Below, one piece after another: positions 34,913-43,333 of a DNA stretch of 64,000 bases. The stretch lies in NCBI GenBank assembly GCA_003574785.1, contig QORU01000009.1, forward strand, positions 1-64,000, given 5' to 3'. The stretch's first letter is position 1. Each line of letters starts with the position of its first letter. Origin of the DNA: Taklimakanibacter deserti. Its GTDB lineage: Bacteria; Pseudomonadota; Alphaproteobacteria; Rhizobiales; Aestuariivirgaceae. The position numbers were made by a program, and so were the translations under genes. Below the pieces are notes generated by a model that was given only the letters and a program-made list of their open reading frames with translations, had not been told where the DNA came from and ran no database searches.

Positions 34913-34982
34913 CGCTTGCGCCATGCCGCTCAGTCGTCTAGGGCATTGACAATCCTCAACAAAAGGGGCGGGTAGGAGTCAC

Positions 34983-36317
34983 ATGAAGATTGCTGTCATC
35001 GGCGCCGGCTATGTCGGACTGGTCTCCGGCGCCTGCCTTGCCGAATTCGGCTTCGATGTGTTCTGCGTCGACCAGAACGCCAAGCGCGTCGATGAGCTCA
35101 ATGCCGGGCGGATGCCCATTCATGAGGCGGGCCTTGATCATCTCGTTCGTTCCAACAGCCAGGCCGGACGCCTCCATTTCACCACCGATCTCAAATCGGC
35201 GGTCGCCCAGGCCGAGGCGGTGTTCATCGCCGTCTCGACGCCGACGCGGCGCGGCGACGATGCCGCCGATCTCGCTTACGTGCACCAGGCGGCGAGCCAG
35301 ATCGCGCAAGCGCTCGACGGCTATTCCGTCATCATCACCAAATCCACCGTGCCCGTCGGCACGGCGCGCAAGCTCAAGGAGCAGATCAGGGCGGCGAGGC
35401 CCGATGCCGAATTCGACGTCGCCGCCAATCCGGAATTCCTGCGCGAAGGCTCGGCGGTCGAGGATTTCCTGCATCCCGACCGCATCGTTATCGGCAGCGA
35501 GTCGAAACGCGCCCAGGAGACCTTGCGCAAGATCTACCAGCCGATCACCATGACCGGGGCGCCGCTCATCTTCACGGATTTCGAATCGGCCGAGCTCATC
35601 AAATATGCCGCCAATGGCTATCTCGCGATGCGGCTCGCCTTCATCAATCAGCTCGCCGATCTCGTCGAGAAGGTCGGCGGCGATATCGCCGTGGTCGCCA
35701 AGGGCATCGGCCACGACAAGCGCATCGGCCATCACTATCTGCAGCCGGGACCGGGCTTCGGCGGCTCGTGCTTTCCCAAGGACACGCGCGCCCTGGCCGC
35801 GACCGCCCGGGAAGCAGGTGCCCCCTTCAGCCTCATCGAGGCGGTGGTCGGCGCCAATGACAGGCGGAAAGCGCAGCTCTTTACGCGCGTCAGCACGGCC
35901 TTGGGCGGGAGGGTCGCGGGCAAGCGCATTGCGATATTGGGTCTCGCCTTCAAGGCGGAAACGGATGACCTGCGCGATGCGCCGGCCCTCGACCTCGTCC
36001 CGGCGCTCGCCGCGGCTGAGGCCACGGTCGTCGCCTATGATCCGGTCGTGCGCAACGACGGCAACAGCGCCTTTGCCGGCATCCAATGGGCCAAGACCGC
36101 CTATGAAGCCGCCAAGGATGCGGATGCCGTCATCCTGCTCACCGAATGGAACGAATTCCGCGGCCTCGATCTCGTCAGGCTGGCGCGCGGCATGCGCGAG
36201 CCGGTGATGATCGACCTGCGCAACCTCTATTCCATCGCCGACATCGCCAAGACGCCCTTCATCTATCACAGTCTCGGCCGGCACAGTTTGCGGCCGCTGA
36301 TAACCGCTACGCGCTGA
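34983..36317 (+). CDS. ugd: UDP-glucose 6-dehydrogenase
   Basis: A 444-residue enzyme that oxidises UDP-glucose to UDP-glucuronate for acidic surface polysaccharides. The N-terminal NAD loop is MKIAVIGAGYVGLVSGACLA, and the family signature GPGFGGSCFPKDTRAL carries the catalytic cysteine C263. The UDP-binding C-terminal domain has ILGLAFKAETDDLRDAPAL. GGAG lies about 6 bases before the ATG. Its last 11 bases overlap the 3' end of the convergent PP2C-like gene. It could supply uronate to the glycosyltransferases at 22303-33698. Confidence 0.95.
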   Translation: MKIAVIGAGYVGLVSGACLAEFGFDVFCVDQNAKRVDELNAGRMPIHEAGLDHLVRSNSQAGRLHFTTDLKSAVAQAEAVFIAVSTPTRRGDDAADLAYVHQAASQIAQALDGYSVIITKSTVPVGTARKLKEQIRAARPDAEFDVAANPEFLREGSAVEDFLHPDRIVIGSESKRAQETLRKIYQPITMTGAPLIFTDFESAELIKYAANGYLAMRLAFINQLADLVEKVGGDIAVVAKGIGHDKRIGHHYLQPGPGFGGSCFPKDTRALAATAREAGAPFSLIEAVVGANDRRKAQLFTRVSTALGGRVAGKRIAILGLAFKAETDDLRDAPALDLVPALAAAEATVVAYDPVVRNDGNSAFAGIQWAKTAYEAAKDADAVILLTEWNEFRGLDLVRLARGMREPVMIDLRNLYSIADIAKTPFIYHSLGRHSLRPLITATR

Positions 36318-37158
36318 GAGCTATCGCGCTGGCATCGTCCGCCGGCTTGAAGCGCGGAAATTTTTCGCAAGTCGGATCGCTGGCCTCGATCTCGCGCAGC
36401 CTGGCGTAAAGATCGGCGACTTCGCCACACTGAGCCCGCGCCAAAAGCTCCTGCTCCGATGCCGCATCATAGTGATCGACCAGGCGAAAGAAACCATCGC
36501 TCGCCATGAGGGCTGAAGTGGGATCGGTGAGCGGCATATGCTCGACGAAAGCGAGGCAGGCGCGATCGGCCTCGATCACGCCGTAGCCGCCGGGGCGGTT
36601 GCGGCGCCTTCGATTGGCGAAGAGCTCGGGCTGCAATTTCTGCGAAATCTGCTTGATGTCCGACATGCCGGAGGAGCGCAGGCGCTGCGCCTCGGCCGTG
36701 ATCCAGTGATCGAAATCATCATTGGCGAAATCGACGATGCGGCGAAAGCCGTTGCGATCATCCGCCAGCAGCCGGCAATCGCCGAGCCGCACGGCGTGCC
36801 ACCCCGACCCGATGCGGCATAAAGCGGCGATGCAGGCGGCGGGCGGGTCATAGGCGTCGGGCATCTTGCTGCGGCGGAGCGCCTCGGCCTGATCGGCGAT
36901 CAACCGGTCGACGAGATCCGACATGACCGTCTTGACGTCCAGCGCCCCGGGCAGGAGTTTGCGCAAATGCGCATCGATACGCGTGACGAACCACTGCGCA
37001 TCGCTGCCGGCAAGACCGAGGCTTACGTCATTGATGCCGGTCACGCCATCAAGCGCCCAGGCGGCCTCAACGTCGTCAGGCTCGCCGATGAAGCCGACGG
37101 CATCCTCGTTCACCCGGCCGCTGCCCTGGCTGATGCGGCCGGCAAGTTTCAGTCTCAT
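36307..37158 (-). CDS. PP2C-like serine/threonine phosphatase
   Basis: A 283-residue protein with degenerate but recognisable PP2C motifs: GRVNEDAVG near residue 14, WALDGVTG near residue 34, RLGDCRLL near residue 125, MASDGFFR near residue 225 and a terminal DDASAIAL. The metal-binding aspartates in these motifs are present, so activity is plausible. I placed the start at the ATG at 37158, which overlaps the nagA stop by 4 bases and makes it the last gene of the amino-sugar operon. Its substrate is unknown. It may dephosphorylate a protein or a small phosphorylated metabolite. Confidence 0.78.
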   Translation of the reverse strand: MRLKLAGRISQGSGRVNEDAVGFIGEPDDVEAAWALDGVTGINDVSLGLAGSDAQWFVTRIDAHLRKLLPGALDVKTVMSDLVDRLIADQAEALRRSKMPDAYDPPAACIAALCRIGSGWHAVRLGDCRLLADDRNGFRRIVDFANDDFDHWITAEAQRLRSSGMSDIKQISQKLQPELFANRRRRNRPGGYGVIEADRACLAFVEHMPLTDPTSALMASDGFFRLVDHYDAASEQELLARAQCGEVADLYARLREIEASDPTCEKFPRFKPADDASAIALSA

Positions 37159-38300
37159 TGGGGAGAAGCTTCTCCGTCGATCCATGTGCGGGTGACGGAA
37201 AGCTCATCCGTCAGATGGACGAGATTAGCGCGGAAGCCCGGGCCCAAGCGACCCAATTCTCGATCTACCTTGAGGAATTCGGCGGGATAGAGCGAGGCCA
37301 TGCGCAGAGCCTCGGTGAGATCGACGCCCAGCACCGTGACGCAAAACCGCACCGCCTCGTCCATGGTGAGGATGGAGCCCGCAAGTGTCCCGGCATCGAG
37401 CTCGAGCCGGCCATTGCGCGCGATCACCTCGCGGCCCTGCAGTTCGAAACGCGGCGGTCCCCCGGCCGCGGGCGGCATCGCATCAGTGACCAGGAACAAG
37501 CGGCCTTTCTTTTTGGTCTTGAGCGTCACTTGCAAGGCGAGCGGATGGACATGATGGCCATCGGCAATGATGCCGCAATAGCTTTCAGCATCGGTCAAGG
37601 CCGCGCCCACCATGCCGGGCTCGCGATTCTGCAACTGGCTCATCGCATTGAAGAGATGGGTGAAGCCGCGAGCGCCGGCGGCCAGCGCTGCTTGCGCCTC
37701 CCTCGCGGTCGCCTCGGAATGGCCGAGCGAGACGATGATGCCCGCTTGGCTGAGCGCGCGGATGGTATCAGGCGACACATGCGAGGGGGCGACGGTCAAA
37801 AGCACGATGCCGCAATCGAGGCTTTTGAGCCAAGCGACGTCCTCGGGCGTGATGGGACGGATGTGCTGAGGCGGATGGGCGCCAGCGCGGCGCGGATCGA
37901 GAAACGGGCCCTCGATATGGATGCCGAGGATGCCGGGAACGCCCTGCCGGCGCGCCGCCTTGACGGCATCGGCCGCTTGCCGCGTGATCTCCGGACTGTC
38001 GGTGATGACGGTCGGCAGCATGTTGGTCGTGCCGAAGGCGCGGAAGGCCTCCGCCATGCGGCGGATGACGGCGAGCGACGGCTTGTCGTTGAGGAGCGCG
38101 CCGCCGCCGCCATTCACTTGCGCGTCGATGAAGCCCGGCGCCAGCACGCCGCCCTTGAGATCGGTGACGGCGATGCCGCGATCGAGCCGGGCCTGGGGCA
38201 CGATCTCCTCGATCCGGCCACCGGCGATGACCGCCGCCTTGTCGTGGTGGAAGCTTACGCCGTCGAAGAGGCGGGCGCCGGTCAGAGCGAAGCGTGTCAT
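37155..38300 (-). CDS. nagA: N-acetylglucosamine-6-phosphate deacetylase
   Basis: A 381-residue amidohydrolase that deacetylates GlcNAc-6-phosphate to glucosamine-6-phosphate. Landmarks are GFIDAQVNGGGG near residue 57, HIEGPFLDPRRAGAHP near residue 135 (catalytic/metal Glu), LGHSEA near residue 200, HLFNAMSQLQNREPG near residue 222 and VTDAMPPA near residue 285 with the catalytic aspartate. The ATG overlaps the TGA of the upstream SIS gene by 4 bases. An in-frame extension further upstream is only the shadow of that gene. Confidence 0.93.
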   Translation of the reverse strand: MTRFALTGARLFDGVSFHHDKAAVIAGGRIEEIVPQARLDRGIAVTDLKGGVLAPGFIDAQVNGGGGALLNDKPSLAVIRRMAEAFRAFGTTNMLPTVITDSPEITRQAADAVKAARRQGVPGILGIHIEGPFLDPRRAGAHPPQHIRPITPEDVAWLKSLDCGIVLLTVAPSHVSPDTIRALSQAGIIVSLGHSEATAREAQAALAAGARGFTHLFNAMSQLQNREPGMVGAALTDAESYCGIIADGHHVHPLALQVTLKTKKKGRLFLVTDAMPPAAGGPPRFELQGREVIARNGRLELDAGTLAGSILTMDEAVRFCVTVLGVDLTEALRMASLYPAEFLKVDRELGRLGPGFRANLVHLTDELSVTRTWIDGEASPQ

Positions 38301-39298
38301 CTTGTCTCTGTCACCTTCTTGAGCAGCCGCGGCCTGTCGGGATTGCGTCCGCGCCGCCGCGCGATGCGTTCGGCACTGCCGTAAAAGGTCTGGATCAGCG
38401 AAATGGGGTCGAGGAGGGGATGCCGTGTCGCGGCATAATCGGGCGTGATCACATGGGCGCCGGCATCGCTCAGACGTCTCGCCGTCTCTCGCGTCGTGGC
38501 CAAGGCCTGGTCCTTGGGCGAAAAGACGAGCACCGGAAAGCCTTCGGTCACCAGCTCCATGGGGCCGTGCAGCACTTCGGCGGCGGAATAGGCTTCGGCA
38601 TGGAGGCCTCCGGTCTCCTTGAGCTTCAAGGTCGCCTCTTGCGCCATAGGCAAGGACGGGCCGCGGCCGAGCACGAAGGAGGAGTGCGATTCGGTGAGCA
38701 TGTCCTCGGCGTCGCTCCAGCGCAAGGCGAGCGCCTTGGCGAGATCGTCCGGCAGTGCCTGCAAGGCGTCGGAAAACCGGGCGTCGCCCGCGGCGGCGGC
38801 GGTGAGCCCCGCCGCCATGGCGGCCGAGGTGATGAAGCTCTTGGTCGCGGCGACGCTCTGCTCGATTCCGGCGCAGAGCGGCAGGCAGAGATCGGCTTCG
38901 CGCGCCAGGGGCGAATCTTCCGTGTTGGTGACGGCAAGGGTCGGGATGCCGGCCCGCTTCGCCTCGGCCTGGAAAGCGATGATGTCGGGACTCTTGCCCG
39001 ATTGCGAGATGGTGAGCAGCAGCGTGTCGCGCAAAGCGAGCCTGGCGCCATAGACCGAGACGACGGACGCGCCGACCGAGCAGCAGGGGAGGCCCAGCGT
39101 GATCTCGACCAGATATTTGAAATAGGAGGCGGCGCAATCGGACGAGCCCCTGGCGCAAGTGACGATATGGCTCGGCTTCCTCTCGCGATAGAGGCGGCCG
39201 AGCTCGGTGAGCGCCTTGGCATTGGTGGCGAGCATGCGGGCGACGGCTTCAGGCGCTTCGGCGATCTCACGCGCCATATGGGTTTCGAACTCGGTCAT
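38297..39298 (-). CDS. SIS-domain glucosamine-6-phosphate deaminase/isomerase (NagB-II/GlmS-like)
   Basis: A 333-residue protein with two sugar-isomerase domains. They are marked by VTCARGSSDCAASYFKYLVE near residue 46 and SQSGKSPDIIAFQAEAKRAG near residue 98, with VLGRGPSLPMAQEATLKLKE near residue 207 in the second half. There is no glutaminase domain, so it matches the NagB-II deaminases that replace NagB in many proteobacteria, converting glucosamine-6-P to fructose-6-P. It is coupled on both sides (4-base overlaps) with the GntR regulator and nagA, which fixes its place in the pathway. Confidence 0.9.
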   Translation of the reverse strand: MTEFETHMAREIAEAPEAVARMLATNAKALTELGRLYRERKPSHIVTCARGSSDCAASYFKYLVEITLGLPCCSVGASVVSVYGARLALRDTLLLTISQSGKSPDIIAFQAEAKRAGIPTLAVTNTEDSPLAREADLCLPLCAGIEQSVAATKSFITSAAMAAGLTAAAAGDARFSDALQALPDDLAKALALRWSDAEDMLTESHSSFVLGRGPSLPMAQEATLKLKETGGLHAEAYSAAEVLHGPMELVTEGFPVLVFSPKDQALATTRETARRLSDAGAHVITPDYAATRHPLLDPISLIQTFYGSAERIARRRGRNPDRPRLLKKVTETR

Positions 39299-40059
39299 GA
39301 TCCTGCTGTAAGATGAAGCTCGGCGACGAAATCATAGGAGTCGCCGCGATAATGGGAGCGGGTGAATTCCACGATGCGGCCATCGGCCAAATAGGACACA
39401 CGCTGGATGAACAAAGCCGGGCTGCCCTCCGGCAGATCGAGCAGCTCGCCCTCGCTCGCGGTCAAGGCCACGGCATGAAGACGCTGCAGCGCCCGGATGG
39501 GACGCAGCCCGCGGGCCTCGAGTGCCGCATAGAGCGAGGTGCCGGCGAAATCGGGATCGGGCAGGAAACGATGCGGGATCGTGGCGCGCTCGATGGCGAG
39601 CGGCTTGCCGTCGGCGCGGCGCAAGCGGTGAAAACGCGTGACCTTTTCGCCCGGCGACAGTGCCAGCACAAGCGATTCCTCCGGCGTCGGCAGCCCGGTC
39701 GAGCGGTCGAGCCAGTCGGCATCGGTCTTGATGCCGCGCAAGCGCATGTCCTCGGTGAAGCTGGTGAGCCGCGACAGAGGCTGCTCGATACGCTGGGACT
39801 TGGGCGCCACGAACGTGCCCGAGCCCTGGCGCTGCACCAGCACGCCTTCGGCGACGAGATCGGCGAAGGCCTTGCGCACGGTGACGCGCGAGATGCCGAG
39901 CATGCGGGCGAGGTCGCGCTCAGCCGGGATCGCTTCGTCATTGGTGAGGCGCCCTTGCGCGATCGCCTCGGTCACGAGCTTCTTGAGCTTGTGATAGAGC
40001 GGCGCCGGGCTCTCGTCGGCGATGCGGGCGCGATCGAAGATCGGATCGAGATGGCTCAT
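39295..40059 (-). CDS. GntR/HutC-family regulator of amino-sugar genes (NagR-like)
   Basis: A 254-residue repressor. The N-terminal winged helix has NDEAIPAERDLARMLGISRVTVRKAF near residue 42 and the wing VLVQRQGSGTFVAP. The C-terminal UTRA effector domain spans about residues 85-250. Family members such as NagR/YvoA respond to glucosamine-6-P or GlcNAc-6-P. The gene lies inside the nag operon, overlapping both neighbours by 4 bases. The pair of 17-base inverted sites at 40964-40980 and 41014-41030 in the divergent promoter region is the likely target, giving autoregulation. Confidence 0.9.
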   Translation of the reverse strand: MSHLDPIFDRARIADESPAPLYHKLKKLVTEAIAQGRLTNDEAIPAERDLARMLGISRVTVRKAFADLVAEGVLVQRQGSGTFVAPKSQRIEQPLSRLTSFTEDMRLRGIKTDADWLDRSTGLPTPEESLVLALSPGEKVTRFHRLRRADGKPLAIERATIPHRFLPDPDFAGTSLYAALEARGLRPIRALQRLHAVALTASEGELLDLPEGSPALFIQRVSYLADGRIVEFTRSHYRGDSYDFVAELHLTAGS

Positions 40060-40943
40060 GAGCTCCAATCCTTGAGGCCCGCGGCGCGGCGCGCCATCAT
40101 GATGGCGCCATCGAGCGGATCCTTGTGCGGCTCGATCAGAGCTTTGCGCAGTTTTTCGGGGAGATAGGGCGTCACCGGCCGCGCCAGGCCACCAATGAGC
40201 GCGATCGAGGGGGCGCCCCTGGCGATGAGCGCTTCGACCATCCGGGCGACGCCCAAGGCCGCCTGCTCGACGAGCTCGATGCCGTGCCGGTCGCCGGCGG
40301 CTGCGGCGGCGAAGATGCGCGGCGAGAAGCGCGCATAATCGCGCGGCAAGGCGGTCAGCGCCCAATCGCCAAAGCCCTGCCGGTCGCGGCCGAATTCGGC
40401 GAGAAGCTCATCGAGCAAAGGCGAATTCTCGATCATGCCGTCAAAAGCAAGTGCCGCGCGGCGCAAGGCGGCGCGGCCCAATATGGCGCCCGAGCCGTCA
40501 TCGCCCAAAGGAAAGCCCCAGCCGCCGAGCCAATGGCGCTTGCCGCGGACAAGCGCGAGTGCGGCCGAGCCTGTGCCTGCGATGACGATGCCGCCGTCGC
40601 GACCGTCATGAGCGCCGAGGCAGGCGACATAGGCATCGACATCGACGCTGAAGGCGGCGAAGGGGAGGCCGGCGCGTCTAACGCGCTCGGCCGCCTCCTC
40701 GGTGACGACCCCCGCCAGCCCCAAGCCGACATAAAGGCGCTCCGTCCCGGTTTCGGCGAGCCCCGCCTTGCGCAAAGCCTCGCGCGCCGTGGCCAGGATG
40801 GTGCGTAGCGCCCCGTCGAAATCCGAATAGATATTGGCAAGCCCGCCGATGGCTTCGCTGACGAGCGCGCCATCTTCCGTCCTGATGCGGGCGCGGCATT
40901 TGGTGCCGCCGCCGTCTATCCCTAAAAAAAGCCTGTCCGTCAC
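40056..40943 (-). CDS. BadF/BadG-family N-acetylhexosamine kinase
   Basis: A 295-residue kinase of the ASKHA fold. It starts at a GTG preceded by GGAGAA. The phosphate loops are LGIDGGGTKCRARI at residues 7-20 and GIVIAGTGSAALAL near residue 119, with ALIGGLARPV near residue 260. BadF-type kinases include GlcNAc kinase and the MurNAc/GlcNAc kinase MurK. As murQ sits in the divergent operon, phosphorylation of both GlcNAc and MurNAc is likely here, but this remains inference. It is the first gene of the minus-strand nag operon. Confidence 0.88.
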   Translation of the reverse strand: MTDRLFLGIDGGGTKCRARIRTEDGALVSEAIGGLANIYSDFDGALRTILATAREALRKAGLAETGTERLYVGLGLAGVVTEEAAERVRRAGLPFAAFSVDVDAYVACLGAHDGRDGGIVIAGTGSAALALVRGKRHWLGGWGFPLGDDGSGAILGRAALRRAALAFDGMIENSPLLDELLAEFGRDRQGFGDWALTALPRDYARFSPRIFAAAAAGDRHGIELVEQAALGVARMVEALIARGAPSIALIGGLARPVTPYLPEKLRKALIEPHKDPLDGAIMMARRAAGLKDWSS

Positions 40944-40963
40944 GCGATTCTCCGTGGATGTAG

Positions 40964-40980
40964 AATACCAAAATAATACC
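40964..40980. promoter_or_regulatory. NagR-type operator, left copy
   Basis: AATACCAAAATAATACC lies 21 bases upstream of the kinase GTG. It is matched at 16 of 17 bases by the reverse complement of 41014-41030. It contains a repeated AATACC half, as expected for a GntR-type site. It probably controls the minus-strand nag operon. Confidence 0.7.
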
Positions 40981-41003
40981 TTATGGGAAGTGCGAAGATT
41001 TTA

Positions 41004-41032
41004 TTGGACATATGGTAGTATTTTGGTATTGT
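41004..41032 (+). promoter_or_regulatory. Promoter of murQ operon
   Basis: TTGGAC (41004-41009), a 17-base spacer and TATTGT (41027-41032) fit a sigma-70-type promoter on the plus strand. The right-hand 17-base operator covers the spacer and part of the -10, consistent with repression by steric hindrance. Confidence 0.6.
41014..41030. promoter_or_regulatory. NagR-type operator, right copy
   Basis: GGTAGTATTTTGGTATT is the inverted copy of the site at 40964-40980 with one mismatch and 33 bases between them. It overlaps the murQ promoter. Confidence 0.7.
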
Positions 41033-41069
41033 CCGCCTCCATAAAATAAACATTCAGGTTGTGGGCGGA

Positions 41070-41966
41070 ATGAGTTTCACGGAGAGCGTCAGCGGGTCGT
41101 CGCGCGGCCTTGATCAATGGGACGATGCGCAGATTCTGAGCCTTCTGGCCGAGGGCCAGGCGCGGGCCGTCGCTTCCGTCAAAGAGGCGCTGCCGGCCGT
41201 GGCCAAGGCGGCTGAAGCCCTGGCCCAGGGCCTCGCCCAAGGCGGACGCATCGTCTATGCCGGTGCCGGCAGCTCCATCAATATCGCGGTCCAGGACGGC
41301 GCCGAACTGCCCTCGACCTTCGGGCTCGAAAGATCGCGCATCGCTTTCGTGATCGCGGGCGGCGAGGCCTCGCTCTTCGACATCGATGCGAAGGCCGAGG
41401 ACGACACCGAGGCGGCGCTCGCCGGCATCGCCGCGCTCGCGCTCACACCTGCCGATACCGTGATCGCGCTCTCCGCCTCGGGAGCGACGCCCTTCACGCT
41501 CATCGCCGCCCGCGCCGCCAAGGCGGCGAAGGCCACTGTCATCGCCATCGCCAACAATCCCAAGACCCCGCTGCTCGCGGTCGCCGATCATGCGATCCTG
41601 CTCGCGACCGGGCCGGAGGTCATCGTCGGCTCGACGCGCATGGGCGCCGGCACGGCGCAGAAATGCGCGCTGGGGCTCATCTCGACGCTCGCCCATATCA
41701 AGCTCGGGGCGATCTATGACGGCTGGATGATCCGGCTCCAGGCCGACAATGCGAAATTGCGCAAGCGCGCCGAGCGCATGGTCGCCGACATCGCCAAGGT
41801 CGATGAAGCCGCCGCCGGCAAGGCGCTGGCCGAGACCGACGGCCATGTGGCGCCGGCGGCGCTCATCTGCGCCGGCGCCAAGGACGTCGCCGCCGCGGAG
41901 GCGCTGCTCGCCAAGACAAACGGAAATCTGCGGCTCGCGCTCGAACATCTGGCGGGATTTAGGTAA
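41070..41966 (+). CDS. murQ: N-acetylmuramic acid 6-phosphate etherase
   Basis: A 298-residue SIS-domain etherase that cleaves MurNAc-6-P into GlcNAc-6-P and D-lactate. GRIVYAGAGSSINIAVQDGAELPSTFG near residue 67 aligns with the MurQ sugar-binding loop and catalytic glutamate (normally in ASECPPTFG). GSTRMGAGTAQK near residue 191 is the second signature. A GTG at 41061 is an alternative start three codons upstream. The C-terminus resembles a UBA-like helical tail. It opens the plus-strand operon with an ABC importer, so the imported sugar probably includes MurNAc or a peptidoglycan fragment. Confidence 0.9.
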   Translation: MSFTESVSGSSRGLDQWDDAQILSLLAEGQARAVASVKEALPAVAKAAEALAQGLAQGGRIVYAGAGSSINIAVQDGAELPSTFGLERSRIAFVIAGGEASLFDIDAKAEDDTEAALAGIAALALTPADTVIALSASGATPFTLIAARAAKAAKATVIAIANNPKTPLLAVADHAILLATGPEVIVGSTRMGAGTAQKCALGLISTLAHIKLGAIYDGWMIRLQADNAKLRKRAERMVADIAKVDEAAAGKALAETDGHVAPAALICAGAKDVAAAEALLAKTNGNLRLALEHLAGFR

Positions 41967-42009
41967 CGCCGCTCACCCGCGGCACAGGGAGAAGAGGAAG
42001 GAGAATACC

Positions 42010-43269
42010 ATGATGACATCTGGTTTGAAGAGGCTGTTTTTGGCCGCGACCGCGCTCGCCGGCATGGCGAGCGCAACGCTCGCCGGCTCGCTCACCATCG
42101 AGAGCTGGCGCAATGACGATGCGACGATCTGGAAGGACAAGATCATCCCGGCCTTCAATGCGAAGCACCCGGACATCCAGGTGACCTTCTCGCCCTCGCC
42201 GCCAGCCGAATACAATGCCAGCCTCAATGCCAAGCTCGAAGGCGGCACGGCGGGCGACATCATCACCTGCCGGCCTTTCGATGCCTCGCTCGATCTCTTC
42301 ACCAAGGGCCATCTCGTCTCCCTCAACGACCTCAAGGGCATGGACGGCTTCTCGGATGTCGCCAAGAGCGCCTGGCAGACCGATGACGGCAAGACGACCT
42401 TCTGCCTGCCCATGGGCTCGGTCATCCACGGCTTCATCTACAACAAGGAAGCCTTCGAGAAGCTCGGGCTTTCGGTGCCCAAGACCGAGGAAGAGTTCTT
42501 CGCCGTTCTCGACAAGATCAAGGCCGACGGCACCTATGTGCCGATCGATCTCGGCACCGCCGACCAGTGGGAAGCCGCCACCATGGGCTTCCAGAATATC
42601 GGGCCCAATTACTGGAAGGGCGAGGAAGGCCGCCAGAAGCTGATCAAGGGCGAGGCGAAGCTCACCGATCCCGAATATGTCGAGACCTTCAGAACGCTCG
42701 CCAAATGGGCGCCCTATATGGGTGACGGCTATCAGGCGCAGAAATATCCCGACAGCCAGAACCTGTTCACCCTCGGCAAGGCGGCGATCTATCCGGCGGG
42801 CTCGTGGGACATCGCCACCTTCCGCGCCCAGGCGGATTTCCCGTTCGGGGCATTCAAGCCGCCGCTGCCCAAGGGGGCGAGCGAATGCTACATCTCCGAC
42901 CACACGGATATCGGCATCGGCATCAATGCCAAGTCGGCCAACCAGGCCGACGCCAAGGTGTTCCTCGAATGGGTCGCCTCGGACGAATTCGCCAATATCT
43001 TCGCCAATGAGCTGCCGGGCTTCTATCCGCTCTCCAATGCGAAGGTCACGATCAAGGACGACGTGGCGCAGGAATTCGTCAACTGGCGGGGCGAGTGCAA
43101 GCCGACGATCCGCAATTCCTACCAGATCCTGTCGCGCGGCACGCCCAATCTCGAAAACGAGATGTGGAACGTCTCGGCTCAGGTGCTGAACGGCAAGCTC
43201 TCGCCCGAGGACGCCGCCAAGCAGCTCGAGGACGGGCTGGCGAAGTGGTATGCGCCGCATCAGAAATAG
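42010..43269 (+). CDS. Amino-sugar ABC importer, solute-binding protein
   Basis: A 419-residue periplasmic binding protein of family 1. It has a good ribosome site (GGAAGGAG) and a signal peptide cleaved near SATLAG at residue 26. The mature protein contains AFNAKHPDIQVTF, MGSVIHGFIYNKEAFEKLGL and YPAGSWDIATFRAQ, all normal for sugar binders. Its place between murQ and two permease genes makes GlcNAc, MurNAc or their oligomers the likely ligand. A strong terminator hairpin directly follows the stop, which would give more binding protein than permease. Confidence 0.9.
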   Translation: MMTSGLKRLFLAATALAGMASATLAGSLTIESWRNDDATIWKDKIIPAFNAKHPDIQVTFSPSPPAEYNASLNAKLEGGTAGDIITCRPFDASLDLFTKGHLVSLNDLKGMDGFSDVAKSAWQTDDGKTTFCLPMGSVIHGFIYNKEAFEKLGLSVPKTEEEFFAVLDKIKADGTYVPIDLGTADQWEAATMGFQNIGPNYWKGEEGRQKLIKGEAKLTDPEYVETFRTLAKWAPYMGDGYQAQKYPDSQNLFTLGKAAIYPAGSWDIATFRAQADFPFGAFKPPLPKGASECYISDHTDIGIGINAKSANQADAKVFLEWVASDEFANIFANELPGFYPLSNAKVTIKDDVAQEFVNWRGECKPTIRNSYQILSRGTPNLENEMWNVSAQVLNGKLSPEDAAKQLEDGLAKWYAPHQK

Positions 43270-43284
43270 AGCAGAATGACCGGG

Positions 43285-43317
43285 GGCGCCGCGCTTCATG
43301 AGGCGCGGCGCCTTTTT
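43285..43317 (+). terminator. Strong Rho-independent terminator/attenuator within the mur-ABC operon
   Basis: Perfect 10-base GC-only arms (43285-43294 and 43303-43312), an 8-base loop and then TTTTT. It lies 15 bases after the binding-protein stop and 16 bases before the likely permease start, so it can only be internal to the operon. It should limit transcription of the membrane components relative to the binding protein. Confidence 0.85.
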
Positions 43318-43333
43318 CATGGGGTTTGAGGGC

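Noticed and set aside
38301..39158. In-frame upstream extension of nagA to 667 codons
   Set aside because: The extra part is the shifted-frame shadow of the SIS gene. The ATG at 38300 overlaps the previous stop and gives the normal NagA length.
43298..43333. ATG at 43298 as the permease start
   Set aside because: It lies inside the loop of a strong terminator, and the added residues are not permease-like.
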